Assembly (NCBI RefSeq): GCF_000526915.1
Contig: NZ_JAGZ01000001.1
Location: forward strand, 558,001 to 622,000
Length of the DNA: 64,000 bases
From: Mycobacterium genavense ATCC 51234
GTDB lineage: Bacteria; Actinomycetota; Actinomycetes; Mycobacteriales; Mycobacteriaceae
Reading direction: 5' to 3'
The number at the start of each line of letters is the position of its first letter. The stretch's first letter is position 1. The position numbers and the translations under genes are program-made. Positions 9,184 through 18,409 of this stretch are shown here, in pieces. The notes beneath the pieces were generated by a model. The model saw only the letters and a program-made list of their open reading frames with translations. It had not been told where the DNA came from and ran no database searches.

Positions 9184-9744
9184 TCAAAGCGATTGCCGGC
9201 CAACGGAATCGGGCGTCTCGCTGCACCGCATCAGTTTGGCCAGCGTCCGCATGTTGCGGGTGGTGGTCGACGACTTGTACCGGGGCTTGCCCATCGTCTT
9301 GCCGATCGTGCTGTCCAGGGTACTGCCCTTGGGTACCTGCCAGTACATGACGCCGTCACCGCGGCTGATCTTCTCGTCGGGGCCGGCGTCGTCGGCCAGC
9401 CCGGCGAGCTCGTCGAGCACCGCGGGGTCGGCGACGAAGGTGACGTAGGAGTGATAGCCGTCCACCTCGGGCTGGTACGGGTAGGCCTCGATTACGACTC
9501 GCACCGCGTCGAGGTCGTAGGCCAGCACCCACGCGTCGTAACCGAACTTTTCGCGCAGGGTGGCTTCGGCCGTCGTGCGCACCGCCGCCGCGGTGGCGGA
9601 CGACTCCAGCAGCACGTTGCCGGTGGCCAGGACGGTGCGCACGGCCCCGAAGCCCGCGTCGGTGAGCGCCGCCGCGACGTCGGCCATCTTCAAATTGACG
9701 CCCCCGACGTTGACGCCGCGCAGGAACACCGCATACCTGGTCAT
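9184..9744 (-). CDS. DUF1697 protein (Rv1154c-like)
   Basis: A 186-residue DUF1697 protein of unknown biochemical role. Characteristic features are the start MTRYAVFLRGVNVGGVN, LATGNVLLES, and the C-terminal stretch TIGKTMGKPRYKSSTTTRN. The ATG at 9744 matches the family N-terminus; the longer upstream frame is not protein-like. It is divergent from the Rv1155-like gene, whose expected start lies 36 bp away, reproducing the Rv1154c/Rv1155 arrangement. Confidence 0.82.
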   Translation of the reverse strand: MTRYAVFLRGVNVGGVNLKMADVAAALTDAGFGAVRTVLATGNVLLESSATAAAVRTTAEATLREKFGYDAWVLAYDLDAVRVVIEAYPYQPEVDGYHSYVTFVADPAVLDELAGLADDAGPDEKISRGDGVMYWQVPKGSTLDSTIGKTMGKPRYKSSTTTRNMRTLAKLMRCSETPDSVGRQSL

Positions 9745-9770
9745 GATCCGATTGCACCAGAGCGACGTAG

Positions 9771-10437
<667 letters not shown>

Positions 10438-10472
10438 TCTACCCGGAGTTGGTGGCGGGCAAGGACTTTGGG

Positions 10473-11003
10473 TCAGCCCTGAGTCAGGTTGAACAATCCG
10501 ATGGACGGGTCGGCTTTGCCCGGTTTGCCGCGCAAGCTGCCGCGGGTGCTGGGATGCGAGAAGTCCACTCGCGACGGGTCGTTTTGGTATGCTCAATCCG
10601 CCACGATGGTGCGTTGGAAAAACTTCCAACGGCCGTCGTGCTTGATGTAGGTGTCCAGGTAGCGGCCGCCGATGATGACGTCGATGTCGTGTTCAGGACC
10701 GGCGAAGGTGTGAAACACCAGGCAGCAGATCGCGCCGCGGGCCCCGTCACCGTCGACCACGAAGTTCGTCGTGGTGATGTTGTGTTGGGAGACACGCACA
10801 TACGGCTCCGCCGCCTGTAGTTGTGCGATGAACGCGTCCACGCCGCCGGTCGAGAACGAGCCGTGCGAATCGGTCGCGTCGGGGTGGTACAGCTCCCGCA
10901 GCGTTTCGTAGTCGGCGCGGTCGACGGCCCGGCAATAGGCGGTGACCAGTTGATGCAGTTCGTCGCGGGCCAGCATCAGTGCCAGCTTGGTTTCGTCCAC
11001 CAC
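10473..11003 (-). pseudogene. SnoaL/NTF2-fold protein interrupted by TGA
   Basis: A cone-shaped-barrel protein of the SnoaL-like_4 type: the N-terminal helix LARDELHQLVTAYCRAVDRADYETL, then LYHPDATDSHGSF, HNITTTNFVVDGDGARG, and GRYLDTYIKHDGRWKFFQRTIVAD. Such proteins often act in polyketide, steroid or aromatic metabolism. After TIVAD the frame hits TGA at 10593-10595 and then continues in the same frame with protein-like sequence (AYQNDPSRVDFSHPSTRGSL) to a stop at 10473-10475. Homologues known to me have Trp at that position, so a TGG-to-TGA change is inferred. The GTG at 11003 is the chosen start. The loss of about 40 C-terminal residues may or may not abolish activity. Confidence 0.68.
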
Positions 11004-11082
11004 CTCGCCACGATAACGCGGTGTTTGCGGTGAGTAGTCTGTCGACAAGTACGTCATCGGTCGTTCGGCGAAAGGTTGGTCG

Positions 11083-11661
11083 TTGACTGTCAAACTTTGC
11101 CTCGCCCAGGATCCCGAGGCCGACCAGCTGCTGGCCGACGATCCGCTGGCTTTGCTGATCGGAATGGTGCTGGATCACCAGGTCACGTTCGAAACCGCGT
11201 TCGCGGAACCGAAGAAGATCGCCGACCGGATGGGCAGCTTTGACGCCGCCGCGATCGCCGCCTACGACCCGGACAAGTTCGCCGCACTGTGCTCGGAATA
11301 GCCTGCGATCCATCGTTTTCCGGGAGCGATGGCCAAACGCATCAGACGCTTGCGCAGATCATCGTGGACCGCTACGACGGCGACGCGGCGGGATTGTGGA
11401 CCGCCGGCGACCCGGACGGCAACGAGCTGCTGCGGCGGATCATAGGGACTATCCGGATTCGGCGACGTCAAGGCGCAGATCTTCTTGGCCCTGCTGGGCA
11501 AGCAGTACGGCGTGACGCCGAAGGGTTGGCGTGCCGCCGCCGGTGCCTTCGGCAAGGCCGGATCGCACCTCTCCGTCGCCGATATCGTCGATGACCAATC
11601 GATGGGCAAGGTGCGGGCGTACAAGAAGCAGATGAAGGCGGCAGCCAAGGCGGCTAAGTAG
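11083..11661 (+). pseudogene. HhH-GPD-type DNA-repair-like protein (Rv1156-like), broken in three places
   Basis: Pieces of an Rv1156-like protein lie in order but in different frames. Frame 1 gives LALLIGMVLDHQVTFETAF and ends at TAG 11299-11301, after which the same frame continues PAIHRFPGAMAKRI. A slip near 11340 leads to QTLAQIIVDRYDGDAAGLW and NELLRRI. Another slip near 11450 leads to GFGDVKAQIFLALLGKQYGV through to the stop at 11659-11661. The helix-hairpin-helix (ALxGFG-like) region suggests a DNA-glycosylase-type fold. One stop and two frameshifts in 580 bp mark it as a decayed gene. Confidence 0.75.
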
Positions 11662-11689
11662 TAGGTCACCAGAAGGGAAGGGCGCCAAC

Positions 11690-11836
11690 GTGAAGACACA
11701 CCTGACGTGTCCGTGCGGAGAAGCCATCGTCGGCAAGGATGAGGAAGAGCTGGTCGAGCTGACGCAGGCTCACCTTGCCAGCGTTCATCCGGGCCTGGAG
11801 TACGACCGCGGCGCGATCCTGTTCATGGCGTACTGA
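11690..11836 (+). CDS. DUF1059 small protein
   Basis: A 48-residue protein starting at GTG 11690 and ending at TGA 11834-11836. It has the DUF1059 pattern: an N-terminal CPCG, the acidic helix KDEEELVELTQAHL, then HP and a short C-terminal strand. Two cysteines and the two histidines could bind a metal, but this is inferred. It follows the broken Rv1156-like gene by 28 bp. It is intact. Confidence 0.7.
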   Translation: MKTHLTCPCGEAIVGKDEEELVELTQAHLASVHPGLEYDRGAILFMAY

Positions 11837-11947
11837 CGCGGCCGGGCGCCGGCCTACATTTCGCAACCGGTACACGCTCGGCGTCGAAGGGCCACAGGGC
11901 AAACGCGCGTGTCGTGCGGGACACACGCGCTCGCGCCAGTGGAGGGT

Positions 11948-12937
11948 TCAGGGCACCACCGTCGAGCCGATGGTGGGCAGGAACTGGCACTGCTTCTCTT
12001 TGGTCGTGACCTGACCGAAGATCGTCGACATGATGCTGCCCGAGCCGGTGTCGGCGATCGCGGTCAACGTCGTCGGGCCGTCGGGGTTGATGTCGGTGCG
12101 CGGCTTGAGCGTCACGGTGCCCGACTTGCCGGTGGTCAGGTTCACCCAGGTGACGTTCAGCGGCAGCTTCTGCACCTCGGCGGGTCCCGGCGTACCGACA
12201 GCGGTGAACACGTAGGCGGTCTGGCCGGCTTGCGGACCGGGCAACGGAATCGACGCCGGCCCGGCCACCGATAGCGCCGTCGCGATCGAGCTGCTCCCGT
12301 CGGCCAGGCAATTGCTGCCGATCGAGGGGTACATGAAATCCTGCGTGGTCGGCGCGTCCGGGCCGAAACCGGGGGCCGCCGCGGCCGGAGCGGGCGCGGG
12401 CGCCGGGGCAGGTGCCGCCGCGGGGGGTGCGGGAGCCGGGGCGGGCGCCGCTGCCGCGGGTGCGGGAGTCGGGGCGGGTGCGGCCGCCGGCGCCGGACCG
12501 GCGGCGTGGGCCGGGTCGACGCCCGTGGGCAGGTGCGCCTGGGCGCCCGGCACAATGCCGGCCCCGGGAACGTGTTCGGCCGGGGCGGCGATCGGCGCCG
12601 GCGCACCGGGAACCGGGGCCCCCGGCTCCTGAACGAATTGATTCACCGACGCGGCCACGTTCTTCGATTCGCCGGGCGCGGACGGGTTGTGGGTGAACGC
12701 TTGTGCGGCGGCCATCAACAGCTGTGTCGCCTGGCCGGGATCGGCTGCCGCCTGCTGAATGATCGGGCTCAGCTGCGACAGCGCGGGCAGGCCGGGGAGC
12801 CCTTGCGCGGCGTTGGGTTGGGGTATCGGCAGCGGTGCCGCCGGATCCGCTGCCGCGCTCGGGCACAACCCGAACGCGGCAGCCGATGCCGTCACGACCG
12901 CGGCCAAACCTTTGGAAAGATTCCAAGTGCTTGCCAC
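11948..12937 (-). CDS. Secreted Ala/Pro-rich protein (Rv1157c-like)
   Basis: A 329-residue exported protein. The signal peptide covers residues 1 to about 30 (cleavage after PSAAA, before DPAAPLP). A central low-complexity region of roughly 100 residues is built from alternating Ala and Pro with occasional Gly. A folded C-terminal domain of about 140 residues contains DFMYPSIGSNCLADGSSS and a second Cys in KEKQCQFLP, which could form a disulfide. The function is unknown. The start is GTG at 12937; upstream sequence in the frame is not protein-like. It is tandem with the next secreted gene (32 bp gap), matching Rv1157c-Rv1158c. Confidence 0.82.
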   Translation of the reverse strand: MASTWNLSKGLAAVVTASAAAFGLCPSAAADPAAPLPIPQPNAAQGLPGLPALSQLSPIIQQAAADPGQATQLLMAAAQAFTHNPSAPGESKNVAASVNQFVQEPGAPVPGAPAPIAAPAEHVPGAGIVPGAQAHLPTGVDPAHAAGPAPAAAPAPTPAPAAAAPAPAPAPPAAAPAPAPAPAPAAAAPGFGPDAPTTQDFMYPSIGSNCLADGSSSIATALSVAGPASIPLPGPQAGQTAYVFTAVGTPGPAEVQKLPLNVTWVNLTTGKSGTVTLKPRTDINPDGPTTLTAIADTGSGSIMSTIFGQVTTKEKQCQFLPTIGSTVVP

Positions 12938-12969
12938 GATGTCCTCCGGTCCTTCGGTTGGGTGATTAC

Positions 12970-13653
12970 TCAGGGCAGGGCCGAGAGCAGCGACGGCGGC
13001 GTTGCCGGCGCGGAAGCTGGGGCGGCCGGCGTCCCCGGGACGGTGCCCGTGGCGAGCGAAGCCAGGTCGCCCGGAAGCGACAGCTTCGGCGGCACGTTCA
13101 GCGGCAGGCCGGGCAGCGCCGGCATGTTCACGTTCGCCACGTTCGACAGCGGAGCCGACGCCGGTGCGGCGGCGGGAGCAGCCGGCGTCGGCGACGTCAG
13201 GCCCGGGATCGAGCTCAGCCCGGGGATACCGGAACTCGCCGGCGCGGCGGGGGCCGCCGGGGTGGTCTGTGCCAATCCGGGTATCGAGCCGAGACCGGGA
13301 ACCGTCGGGCTGGCCGCCGTCGAGGCGGTCGGCGTGGCGGGGTTGAGACCCGGGATGGACGGGATTCCGGCCGGGGCGGACGCCGTGGGCGCCTGTGCGG
13401 CCGAGGTCATTCCCGGAAACGTGATGCCGGGAGCGGCCGGTGCCTGCGGCGGTTGAGCGCCCAGGGCGGTCGCGAGGTTCTGCAGAATCTGCGGGGCGTT
13501 GGCCGCCGAGGCGATCAACTGCTGCGGGATGTTCTGCACGGGGTCGGGAACGGCCGACACCGGGTCGGCGTGGGCGATACCGCCCGTGAGTAGGGCGGCA
13601 GACGAGCCGACGACGACGGCGGCGGCTTTCGCGAAAGTCCAGATGCTTGGCAT
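12970..13653 (-). CDS. Secreted Ala/Pro-rich protein (Rv1158c-like)
   Basis: A 227-residue exported protein. The signal peptide runs MPSIWTFAKAAAVVVGSSAA to HADP. The remainder is rich in Ala, Pro, Gly and Ser with imperfect repeats of the form (G)IPSIPGL, LGSIPGL, LSSIPGL and ALPGLPL. No catalytic residues are evident. The ATG at 13653 is preceded by a strong ribosome-binding sequence (GGGGGAGCA). The function is unknown; the repeats suggest an extended surface protein. Confidence 0.8.
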   Translation of the reverse strand: MPSIWTFAKAAAVVVGSSAALLTGGIAHADPVSAVPDPVQNIPQQLIASAANAPQILQNLATALGAQPPQAPAAPGITFPGMTSAAQAPTASAPAGIPSIPGLNPATPTASTAASPTVPGLGSIPGLAQTTPAAPAAPASSGIPGLSSIPGLTSPTPAAPAAAPASAPLSNVANVNMPALPGLPLNVPPKLSLPGDLASLATGTVPGTPAAPASAPATPPSLLSALP

Positions 13654-13738
13654 TGCTCCCCCAAGGGATCGACAACAGGTGACGGAGCCGAAGCTACTTT
13701 GATGCTGGTGGGACTCAAGTGACACGTGTGGCATTTAT

Positions 13739-15091
13739 TTGATCGTTACCGATACGAGTGATCGCGGTGACCAGCCGGTCGCCGGGGCGCCGCCGTGCGC
13801 CGTCGTCGCTAAAGTCAGGTGGGTAGCCACCAATCCGGCCGCCCCGGCGACACCCGTCTCCCGGTGCCTGGCGAGTCTGAGGAACTCCGCCGCGCCGCTG
13901 CTGTTGGTCGTGAGCGTCGCCGCACGACTCGGCTTGACGTACCTGACGCCCAACGGCGCGAACTTCGTCGACCTGCACGTATATCTGGGCGGCGCGGCCG
14001 CGATCGACCACCCCGGCACGCTGTACGACTTCGTCTACAGCGAGCACACGCCGGACTTCCCGCTGCCGTTCACCTATCCGCCGTTCGCGGCGATCGTGTT
14101 CTACCCGCTGCAGCTGCTGTCGTTCGGGCTGGCGGGCTTTTTGTGGCTGGTCGCCATGACGGTCGCGCTGTACGGCTCGGTTCGGATCAGCCAGCGCTTG
14201 CTCGGCGTGCCGCCCGGCAGCGGCCGGCGCGTCGCGATGGCGTGGACGGCGATCACGATCTGGATCGAGCCGCTGCGCAACAACTTCGACTACGGGCAGA
14301 TCAACGTCTTCTTGATGCTGGCGGTGCTGGGGGCGGTCTACACCACGCGCTGGTGGCTCTCGGGGCTGCTGGTCGGCGTGGCCGTGGGGATCAAGTTGAC
14401 CCCGGCCATCGCCGGTGTCTATCTCGTCGGCGCCCGACGGTTCGCCGCGGCCGCGTTCGCGGCGGTCGTCTTCTTCGGCACCGTCGCGCTGTCGGTGGTG
14501 GTCGTCGGCGACCAGACTCGCTACTACTTCACCCAGCTGCTCGGCGACGCGCGCCGGGTGGGCCCGATTGCGACGTCGATCAATCAGTCGTGGCGCGGCG
14601 GCATTTCCCGGATCCTGGGCCACGACGCCGGGTTTTCTGCGCCGGTGTTGATCGCCATCGCCGTGACGGCGGTGCTCGCCGTCCTGGCGTGGCGCGCGGT
14701 GGACTCCTCGGATCGGCTCGGCAAGTTGTTGGTGGTCGAGATGTTCGGGCTGCTGATGTCGCCGATTTCGTGGACGCATCACTGGGTGTGGGTGGTGCCG
14801 CTGATGATGTGGCTGATTCACGGACCGTCGCGCACGCGGCCCGGCATGCGGTTCGCGGGCTGGGGCTGGCTGGCGCTGACCATCGTGGGCGTGCCGTGGT
14901 TACTGCTGTTCGCCCAGCCCGACATCTGGCAGATCAGCCGACCCTGGTACTTCGCCTGGGCCGGGCTGGCCTACATCGCGGCGGCGGTGGCAACGCTGAT
15001 TGTCATCGCCGCGTCTGGCAAACGAAGGGCCGGCCCGGATTCCGTGCCTGCCCAGCAATCGCAACCGCGGGCCGCGTCGTCGCTGGGCTAG
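13739..15091 (+). CDS. pimE: Polyprenol-phosphate-mannose-dependent alpha-1,2-mannosyltransferase (PimE)
   Basis: A GT-C membrane glycosyltransferase of up to 450 residues that adds the fifth mannose to phosphatidylinositol mannosides on the outer side of the membrane. It has about ten hydrophobic helices and the conserved first external loop [15 protein letters not shown] with the acidic residue needed in this family, plus [21 protein letters not shown] and a basic C-terminal tail. It occupies the Rv1159 position. The start is uncertain: TTG 13739 is the first in frame, no clear ribosome-binding site is seen, and the true start may be further in. Its stop overlaps that of the dehydratase gene by two bases (convergent). 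lpqW, which regulates mannoside branching, lies 12 kb downstream. Confidence 0.88.
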   Translation: MIVTDTSDRGDQPVAGAPPCAVVAKVRWVATNPAAPATPVSRCLASLRNSAAPLLLVVSVAARLGLTYLTPNGANFVDLHVYLGGAAAIDHPGTLYDFVYSEHTPDFPLPFTYPPFAAIVFYPLQLLSFGLAGFLWLVAMTVALYGSVRISQRLLGVPPGSGRRVAMAWTAITIWIEPLRNNFDYGQINVFLMLAVLGAVYTTRWWLSGLLVGVAVGIKLTPAIAGVYLVGARRFAAAAFAAVVFFGTVALSVVVVGDQTRYYFTQLLGDARRVGPIATSINQSWRGGISRILGHDAGFSAPVLIAIAVTAVLAVLAWRAVDSSDRLGKLLVVEMFGLLMSPISWTHHWVWVVPLMMWLIHGPSRTRPGMRFAGWGWLALTIVGVPWLLLFAQPDIWQISRPWYFAWAGLAYIAAAVATLIVIAASGKRRAGPDSVPAQQSQPRAASSLG

Positions 15092-15372
15092 CCCGCGACG
15101 ATCCCGTTGATATCGCGCGCCATCTCGACGTCGTTTTTGGTGATGCCGCCCTCGGAGTGTGTGACGAGCGCGAAAGTCACTGTCCGCCAACGAATATCGA
15201 TGTCGGGGTGGTGGTCTTTGCGTTCGGCGTGCTCGCCCACCCGGCGCACCGCGTCGATGCCGGCCAGGAAGCTGTCAAACTTGATCGAACGGCGTAATGC
15301 TCCGTCGGCACGTTCCCAGCCGTCGAGGTCGGGCAGTGCGGCGTCTACTTCTTGATCCGTCAACACGGCCAT
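15088..15372 (-). CDS. Pterin-4a-carbinolamine dehydratase
   Basis: A 94-residue PhhB/DCoH-fold enzyme that dehydrates 4a-hydroxytetrahydropterins. The active-site signature is present ([15 protein letters not shown]). The ATG at 15372 ([13 protein letters not shown]) is preferred over a start three codons upstream because it matches the family N-terminus. It corresponds to Rv1159A and ends tail-to-tail with pimE. The frame is intact. Confidence 0.88.
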   Translation of the reverse strand: MAVLTDQEVDAALPDLDGWERADGALRRSIKFDSFLAGIDAVRRVGEHAERKDHHPDIDIRWRTVTFALVTHSEGGITKNDVEMARDINGIVAG

Positions 15373-15534
15373 GACTAGCAAACCTTTCTAAGCGAAAACC
15401 TTGCCGGGTGCCACGTTACGCCATGGCGCTAGCCGTTTGACCCGGGCAGCTTGGGGAAGTCGGCGTGAACCGGGTCGGCGCGCGCCTCGTCAAGTAGGTA
15501 TTGGCCCCGGAGTTCAGGGAGGCAGTGGGCTGCC

Positions 15535-16401
15535 ATGACAGAGAATCTGACCCCGCACTTCGAAGACGTCCAGGCGCACTACGACCTGTCCGACGACTTC
15601 TTCCGGCTGTTCCTCGACCCCACCATGACCTACAGCTGCGCATACTTCGACCGGCTGCGGCCGATCAGCCTCGAACACGCGCAGCTGCGCAAGATGGATC
15701 TGTCGCTGGGCAAGCTGGGTCTGCGCCCCGGCATGACGTTGCTGGACGTCGGTTGCGGCTGGGGCGCGACGTCGCGCCGCGCGATCGAGAAGTACGACGT
15801 CAACGTCGTCGGCCTGACGTTGTCCGAACACCAGGCCGCCCACGTGCAGAAGACGTTCGACGCGATGGACACCACCCGCAGCCGACGAGTGTTGTTGTGC
15901 GGCTGGGAACAGTTCGACGAACCCGCCGACCGGATCGTCTCCATCGGCGCGTTCGAGCACTTCGGCTACGACCGCTACGACGATTTCTTTGCGATGGCCT
16001 ATCGCGCCCTGCCCGCCGACGGCGTGATGCTGCTGCACACGATCACCATGCTGACACCGCAGCAGATCGTCGAACACGGCCTGCCGATGACCGAGGAGCA
16101 GACCAGCTTCAACGACTTCATCGCCCGCGAGATCTTCCCGGGCGGCCAGTTGCCCGCGATCGAGATGGTGGAGTTCCACGCCTCGAAGATGGGATTCAAC
16201 CTGGCCCGCCGCCAGTCGTTGCGGCTGCACTACGCCAGGACGCTGGACCTCTGGGCCGAGGCGTTGCTGCGGCGCCACGAAGACGCCGTCCGGATCCAAT
16301 CCGAACAGGTCTACCAGCGCTACATGAGGTACCTGACCGGCTGCGCCGAGGCGTTCCGGGACGGCTACATCGACGTCAACCAGTTCACGTTGCGCAAATG
16401 A
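15535..16401 (+). CDS. Mycolic-acid methyltransferase (CmaA/MmaA/PcaA family)
   Basis: A 288-residue cyclopropane/mycolate-modifying SAM methyltransferase. The N-terminus LTPHFEDVQAHYDLSDDFF is close to the PcaA pattern, the SAM motif is LLDVGCGWGATSRRAIEKYD, and IVSIGAFEHFGYDRY and the C-terminal YMRYLTGCAEAFRDGYIDV are conserved. It would add a methyl or methylene group to the double bond of mycolic acid precursors; which position cannot be told. The gene is an extra paralogue here: in M. tuberculosis Rv1159A is followed directly by mutT2. Confidence 0.88.
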   Translation: MTENLTPHFEDVQAHYDLSDDFFRLFLDPTMTYSCAYFDRLRPISLEHAQLRKMDLSLGKLGLRPGMTLLDVGCGWGATSRRAIEKYDVNVVGLTLSEHQAAHVQKTFDAMDTTRSRRVLLCGWEQFDEPADRIVSIGAFEHFGYDRYDDFFAMAYRALPADGVMLLHTITMLTPQQIVEHGLPMTEEQTSFNDFIAREIFPGGQLPAIEMVEFHASKMGFNLARRQSLRLHYARTLDLWAEALLRRHEDAVRIQSEQVYQRYMRYLTGCAEAFRDGYIDVNQFTLRK

Positions 16402-16524
16402 ATGCGATTGCAGCCCACCTCAGTTCGGCTGGTTGACGAGCTTCAGCTAGCCATCACGCGAACTTTGCTGTACGCGAGTATGAATGGCGCGCCGGCGTCG
16501 GCCCAGCTGCCCTACCCTGGCCGC

Positions 16525-16722
16525 ATGAAGCCCGAGGATTTCATCGCTCTGCACCGCGAGTACCTTGCACGACCCGACGCCGTCAAAGTCATCGCCGGTG
16601 CCGACGGGGAATGGAGCGTCTTCAGCGAGATCGGCGGCCCGTACGAAACCCTCGAGAGGGCCGACGAGGTAGCCAAACTGATTGCCGCTGACCTCAACGA
16701 CTTGTACCCGAACCGGGTGTGA
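16525..16722 (+). CDS. Small protein of unknown function (65 aa)
   Basis: The ATG at 16525 opens MKPEDFIALHREYLARPDAV, followed by a probable beta-hairpin (KVIAGADGEWSVFSEIGGPY) and a helix ERADEVAKLIAADLNDLYP. The composition and alternation of helix and strand are protein-like. I recognise no family. The frame is open further upstream to 16402, but that part lacks a convincing start or composition. It sits between the mycolate methyltransferase and the LLM oxidoreductase with no strong ribosome-binding site. Confidence 0.5.
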   Translation: MKPEDFIALHREYLARPDAVKVIAGADGEWSVFSEIGGPYETLERADEVAKLIAADLNDLYPNRV

Positions 16723-16834
16723 TACCGGATGTGGCCCAAAAGATTTCGGTAGCTATCCCGGATGAGGGCCACTCCATCCGCTCGATGGCCGATGCGGCCG
16801 GTCCTCGGCCGGTGGCGACCGGTTAACTTGTCGA

Positions 16835-17767
16835 ATGGCCTCGATACAGCTCTCGATGAGAATCCCCTCCTTCTCCGCCGAGGCGCTGGCGAATTGGGAG
16901 CACCTCACCGACTGGGCGCACGTGCTGGAAGCCGCGGGATTCGACCGCGTGCTGGTCTCCGAGCACATCGCGTTCGGCATGAACATGGACGCCTACTCCG
17001 ACCCGGGTGTGGGGGGAACGACCGGCGGTCGCCAGCCCACCGGGCCGGACGGATCCTGGCTGGAACCGCTCACCGTGCTGACCTATCTCGCGGCGCGGAC
17101 CAAACGCATCCGGCTGGGCACCAACATCCTGCTCGCCGCGCTGCGTCCCGCCGCTGTTCTCGCGAAAACCGTTGCGACACTGGATGTTCTGTCCGGTGGG
17201 CGGGTCGATCTCGGGGTGGGGGTCGGCTGGCAGCGCGAGGAATACGAGGTGGCCGGTGTCGATTTCGACCGGCGCGGGGCGATCCTGGACCAGACGCTGG
17301 AGGTGTGCACGCGGCTGTGGCTGGAGAACGAGGTCAGCTACGCATCCCCGGAGCTGACCTTCGATCGGATCCACCAGATGCCCAAGCCCGTGCAGCCCGG
17401 CGGCGTGCCGATCTGGGTGAGCGGGACGGTCAATCGTGCCGTCGCCCGCCGGCTGGCGCGATTCGGAAAGTACTGGATCCCGTGGGGTGAGGACGCCCGT
17501 GAGGTCGGCCAGGGAATCGGGCGGATGCGTGCGGCGGTCGGAGGTGCCGGCGGTGACCCGCACGGGTTCGGCGTCACCGGCTCGCTTCGGGTCACCGCCG
17601 ACGCCGACGATCGGCCGGACCTGGCCGCCGTCGCCGCGGATGCGGCCGCGCTGGTGAAAGCCGGCGTCACCGACTTGCGGCTGACGCACTGGCCGGTGCG
17701 CTTCGGGAATCGCGAACGCGATTTGCGTGCATTCGTCGAAGCGGTGCGGGGCGCGGTGGCGGGCTGA
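16835..17767 (+). CDS. LLM-class F420-dependent oxidoreductase
   Basis: A 310-residue luciferase-like TIM barrel. Typical elements are LVSEHIAFGMNMDAY near the N-terminus, KRIRLGTNILLAALR, VLSGGRVDLGVGVGWQREE (the cofactor-phosphate-binding GxGxGW), and VPIWVSGTVNRAVARRLARF. This subclass usually uses F420, and fbiC for F420 synthesis is intact in the window. The substrate is unknown. Its stop lies 7 bp before mutT2, so co-transcription is likely. Confidence 0.82.
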   Translation: MASIQLSMRIPSFSAEALANWEHLTDWAHVLEAAGFDRVLVSEHIAFGMNMDAYSDPGVGGTTGGRQPTGPDGSWLEPLTVLTYLAARTKRIRLGTNILLAALRPAAVLAKTVATLDVLSGGRVDLGVGVGWQREEYEVAGVDFDRRGAILDQTLEVCTRLWLENEVSYASPELTFDRIHQMPKPVQPGGVPIWVSGTVNRAVARRLARFGKYWIPWGEDAREVGQGIGRMRAAVGGAGGDPHGFGVTGSLRVTADADDRPDLAAVAADAAALVKAGVTDLRLTHWPVRFGNRERDLRAFVEAVRGAVAG

Positions 17768-17774
17768 CCCGTGC

Positions 17775-18167
17775 ATGGAAACCCGGATCGTCGTCGCCGG
17801 AGCCGTGGTCCGCGGTTCCGCCGTCCTGGTTGCGCAACGTGTCTGGCCGCCGGAACTGGCCGGACGCTGGGAACTTCCCGGTGGCAAGGTCACGCCCGGC
17901 GAAACCGAGCCGCAAGCCCTGGCCCGCGAGCTGGCCGAGGAGTTGGGCCTGCACATCACCGACATCGCCGTCGGGGATCGGCTCGGCGACGACATTTCGC
18001 TAGACGACGAGACGACACTGCGGGCCTACCTGGTGCGCTTGCGCGGCGGCGAACCCCACCCGCATGACCACCGGGCGCTGTGCTGGGTGACGGCGGCCCA
18101 ATTGCCCGATCTCGACTGGGTACCAGCCGACCGCTTGTGGTTAAAAGACCTGGTCAGGATACTATGA
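17775..18167 (+). CDS. mutT2: Nudix nucleotide pyrophosphatase MutT2
   Basis: A 130-residue Nudix hydrolase with a full Nudix box (GGKVTPGETEPQALARELAE, then ELG) at about residues 35-57. MutT2 of mycobacteria hydrolyses (deoxy)cytidine-type and oxidised nucleotides, cleaning the nucleotide pool. The ATG at 17775 is used; the longer frame from 17727 overlaps the upstream oxidoreductase. It matches Rv1160 and immediately precedes narG as in M. tuberculosis. Confidence 0.87.
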   Translation: METRIVVAGAVVRGSAVLVAQRVWPPELAGRWELPGGKVTPGETEPQALARELAEELGLHITDIAVGDRLGDDISLDDETTLRAYLVRLRGGEPHPHDHRALCWVTAAQLPDLDWVPADRLWLKDLVRIL

Positions 18168-18409
18168 GGGATGTGAAAACAACTGCACAGTTTTCCCTCA
18201 GGGAACGTTCAGTGCTATTGCAGCGGACACGCGCAAAACTGGAAGGTAATGGCGCCCACCAACCCGTAACCTCGATGTGCTGCCGCTCGCAGGTCTACCA
18301 GCGGATTGCGATGGCCGAGCAGCCCACAATTCTCAACACATGGCGGTGGGGCCGGACGGATCACATGCGGACGGGAGGCGCGCCGTCAATGAGATAGGGA
18401 GGACACCGG
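18168..18409 (+). promoter_or_regulatory. Leader/promoter region of the nar operon
   Basis: This 242-bp gap must hold the nar promoter. At 18193-18205 there is a perfect inverted repeat TTCCC-TCA-GGGAA, a candidate operator. A clear ribosome-binding site (AGGGAGG, about 18395-18401) lies 8 bases before the GTG of narG. No DosR-like or other named site was recognised by eye. Confidence 0.35.

Noticed and set aside
12312..12632. Long plus-strand Ala/Gly-rich ORF (PE_PGRS-like composition) opposite the Rv1157c-like gene
   Set aside because: It is the antisense shadow of the Ala/Pro-rich coding region; the minus-strand gene has a signal peptide and a conserved C-terminal domain.
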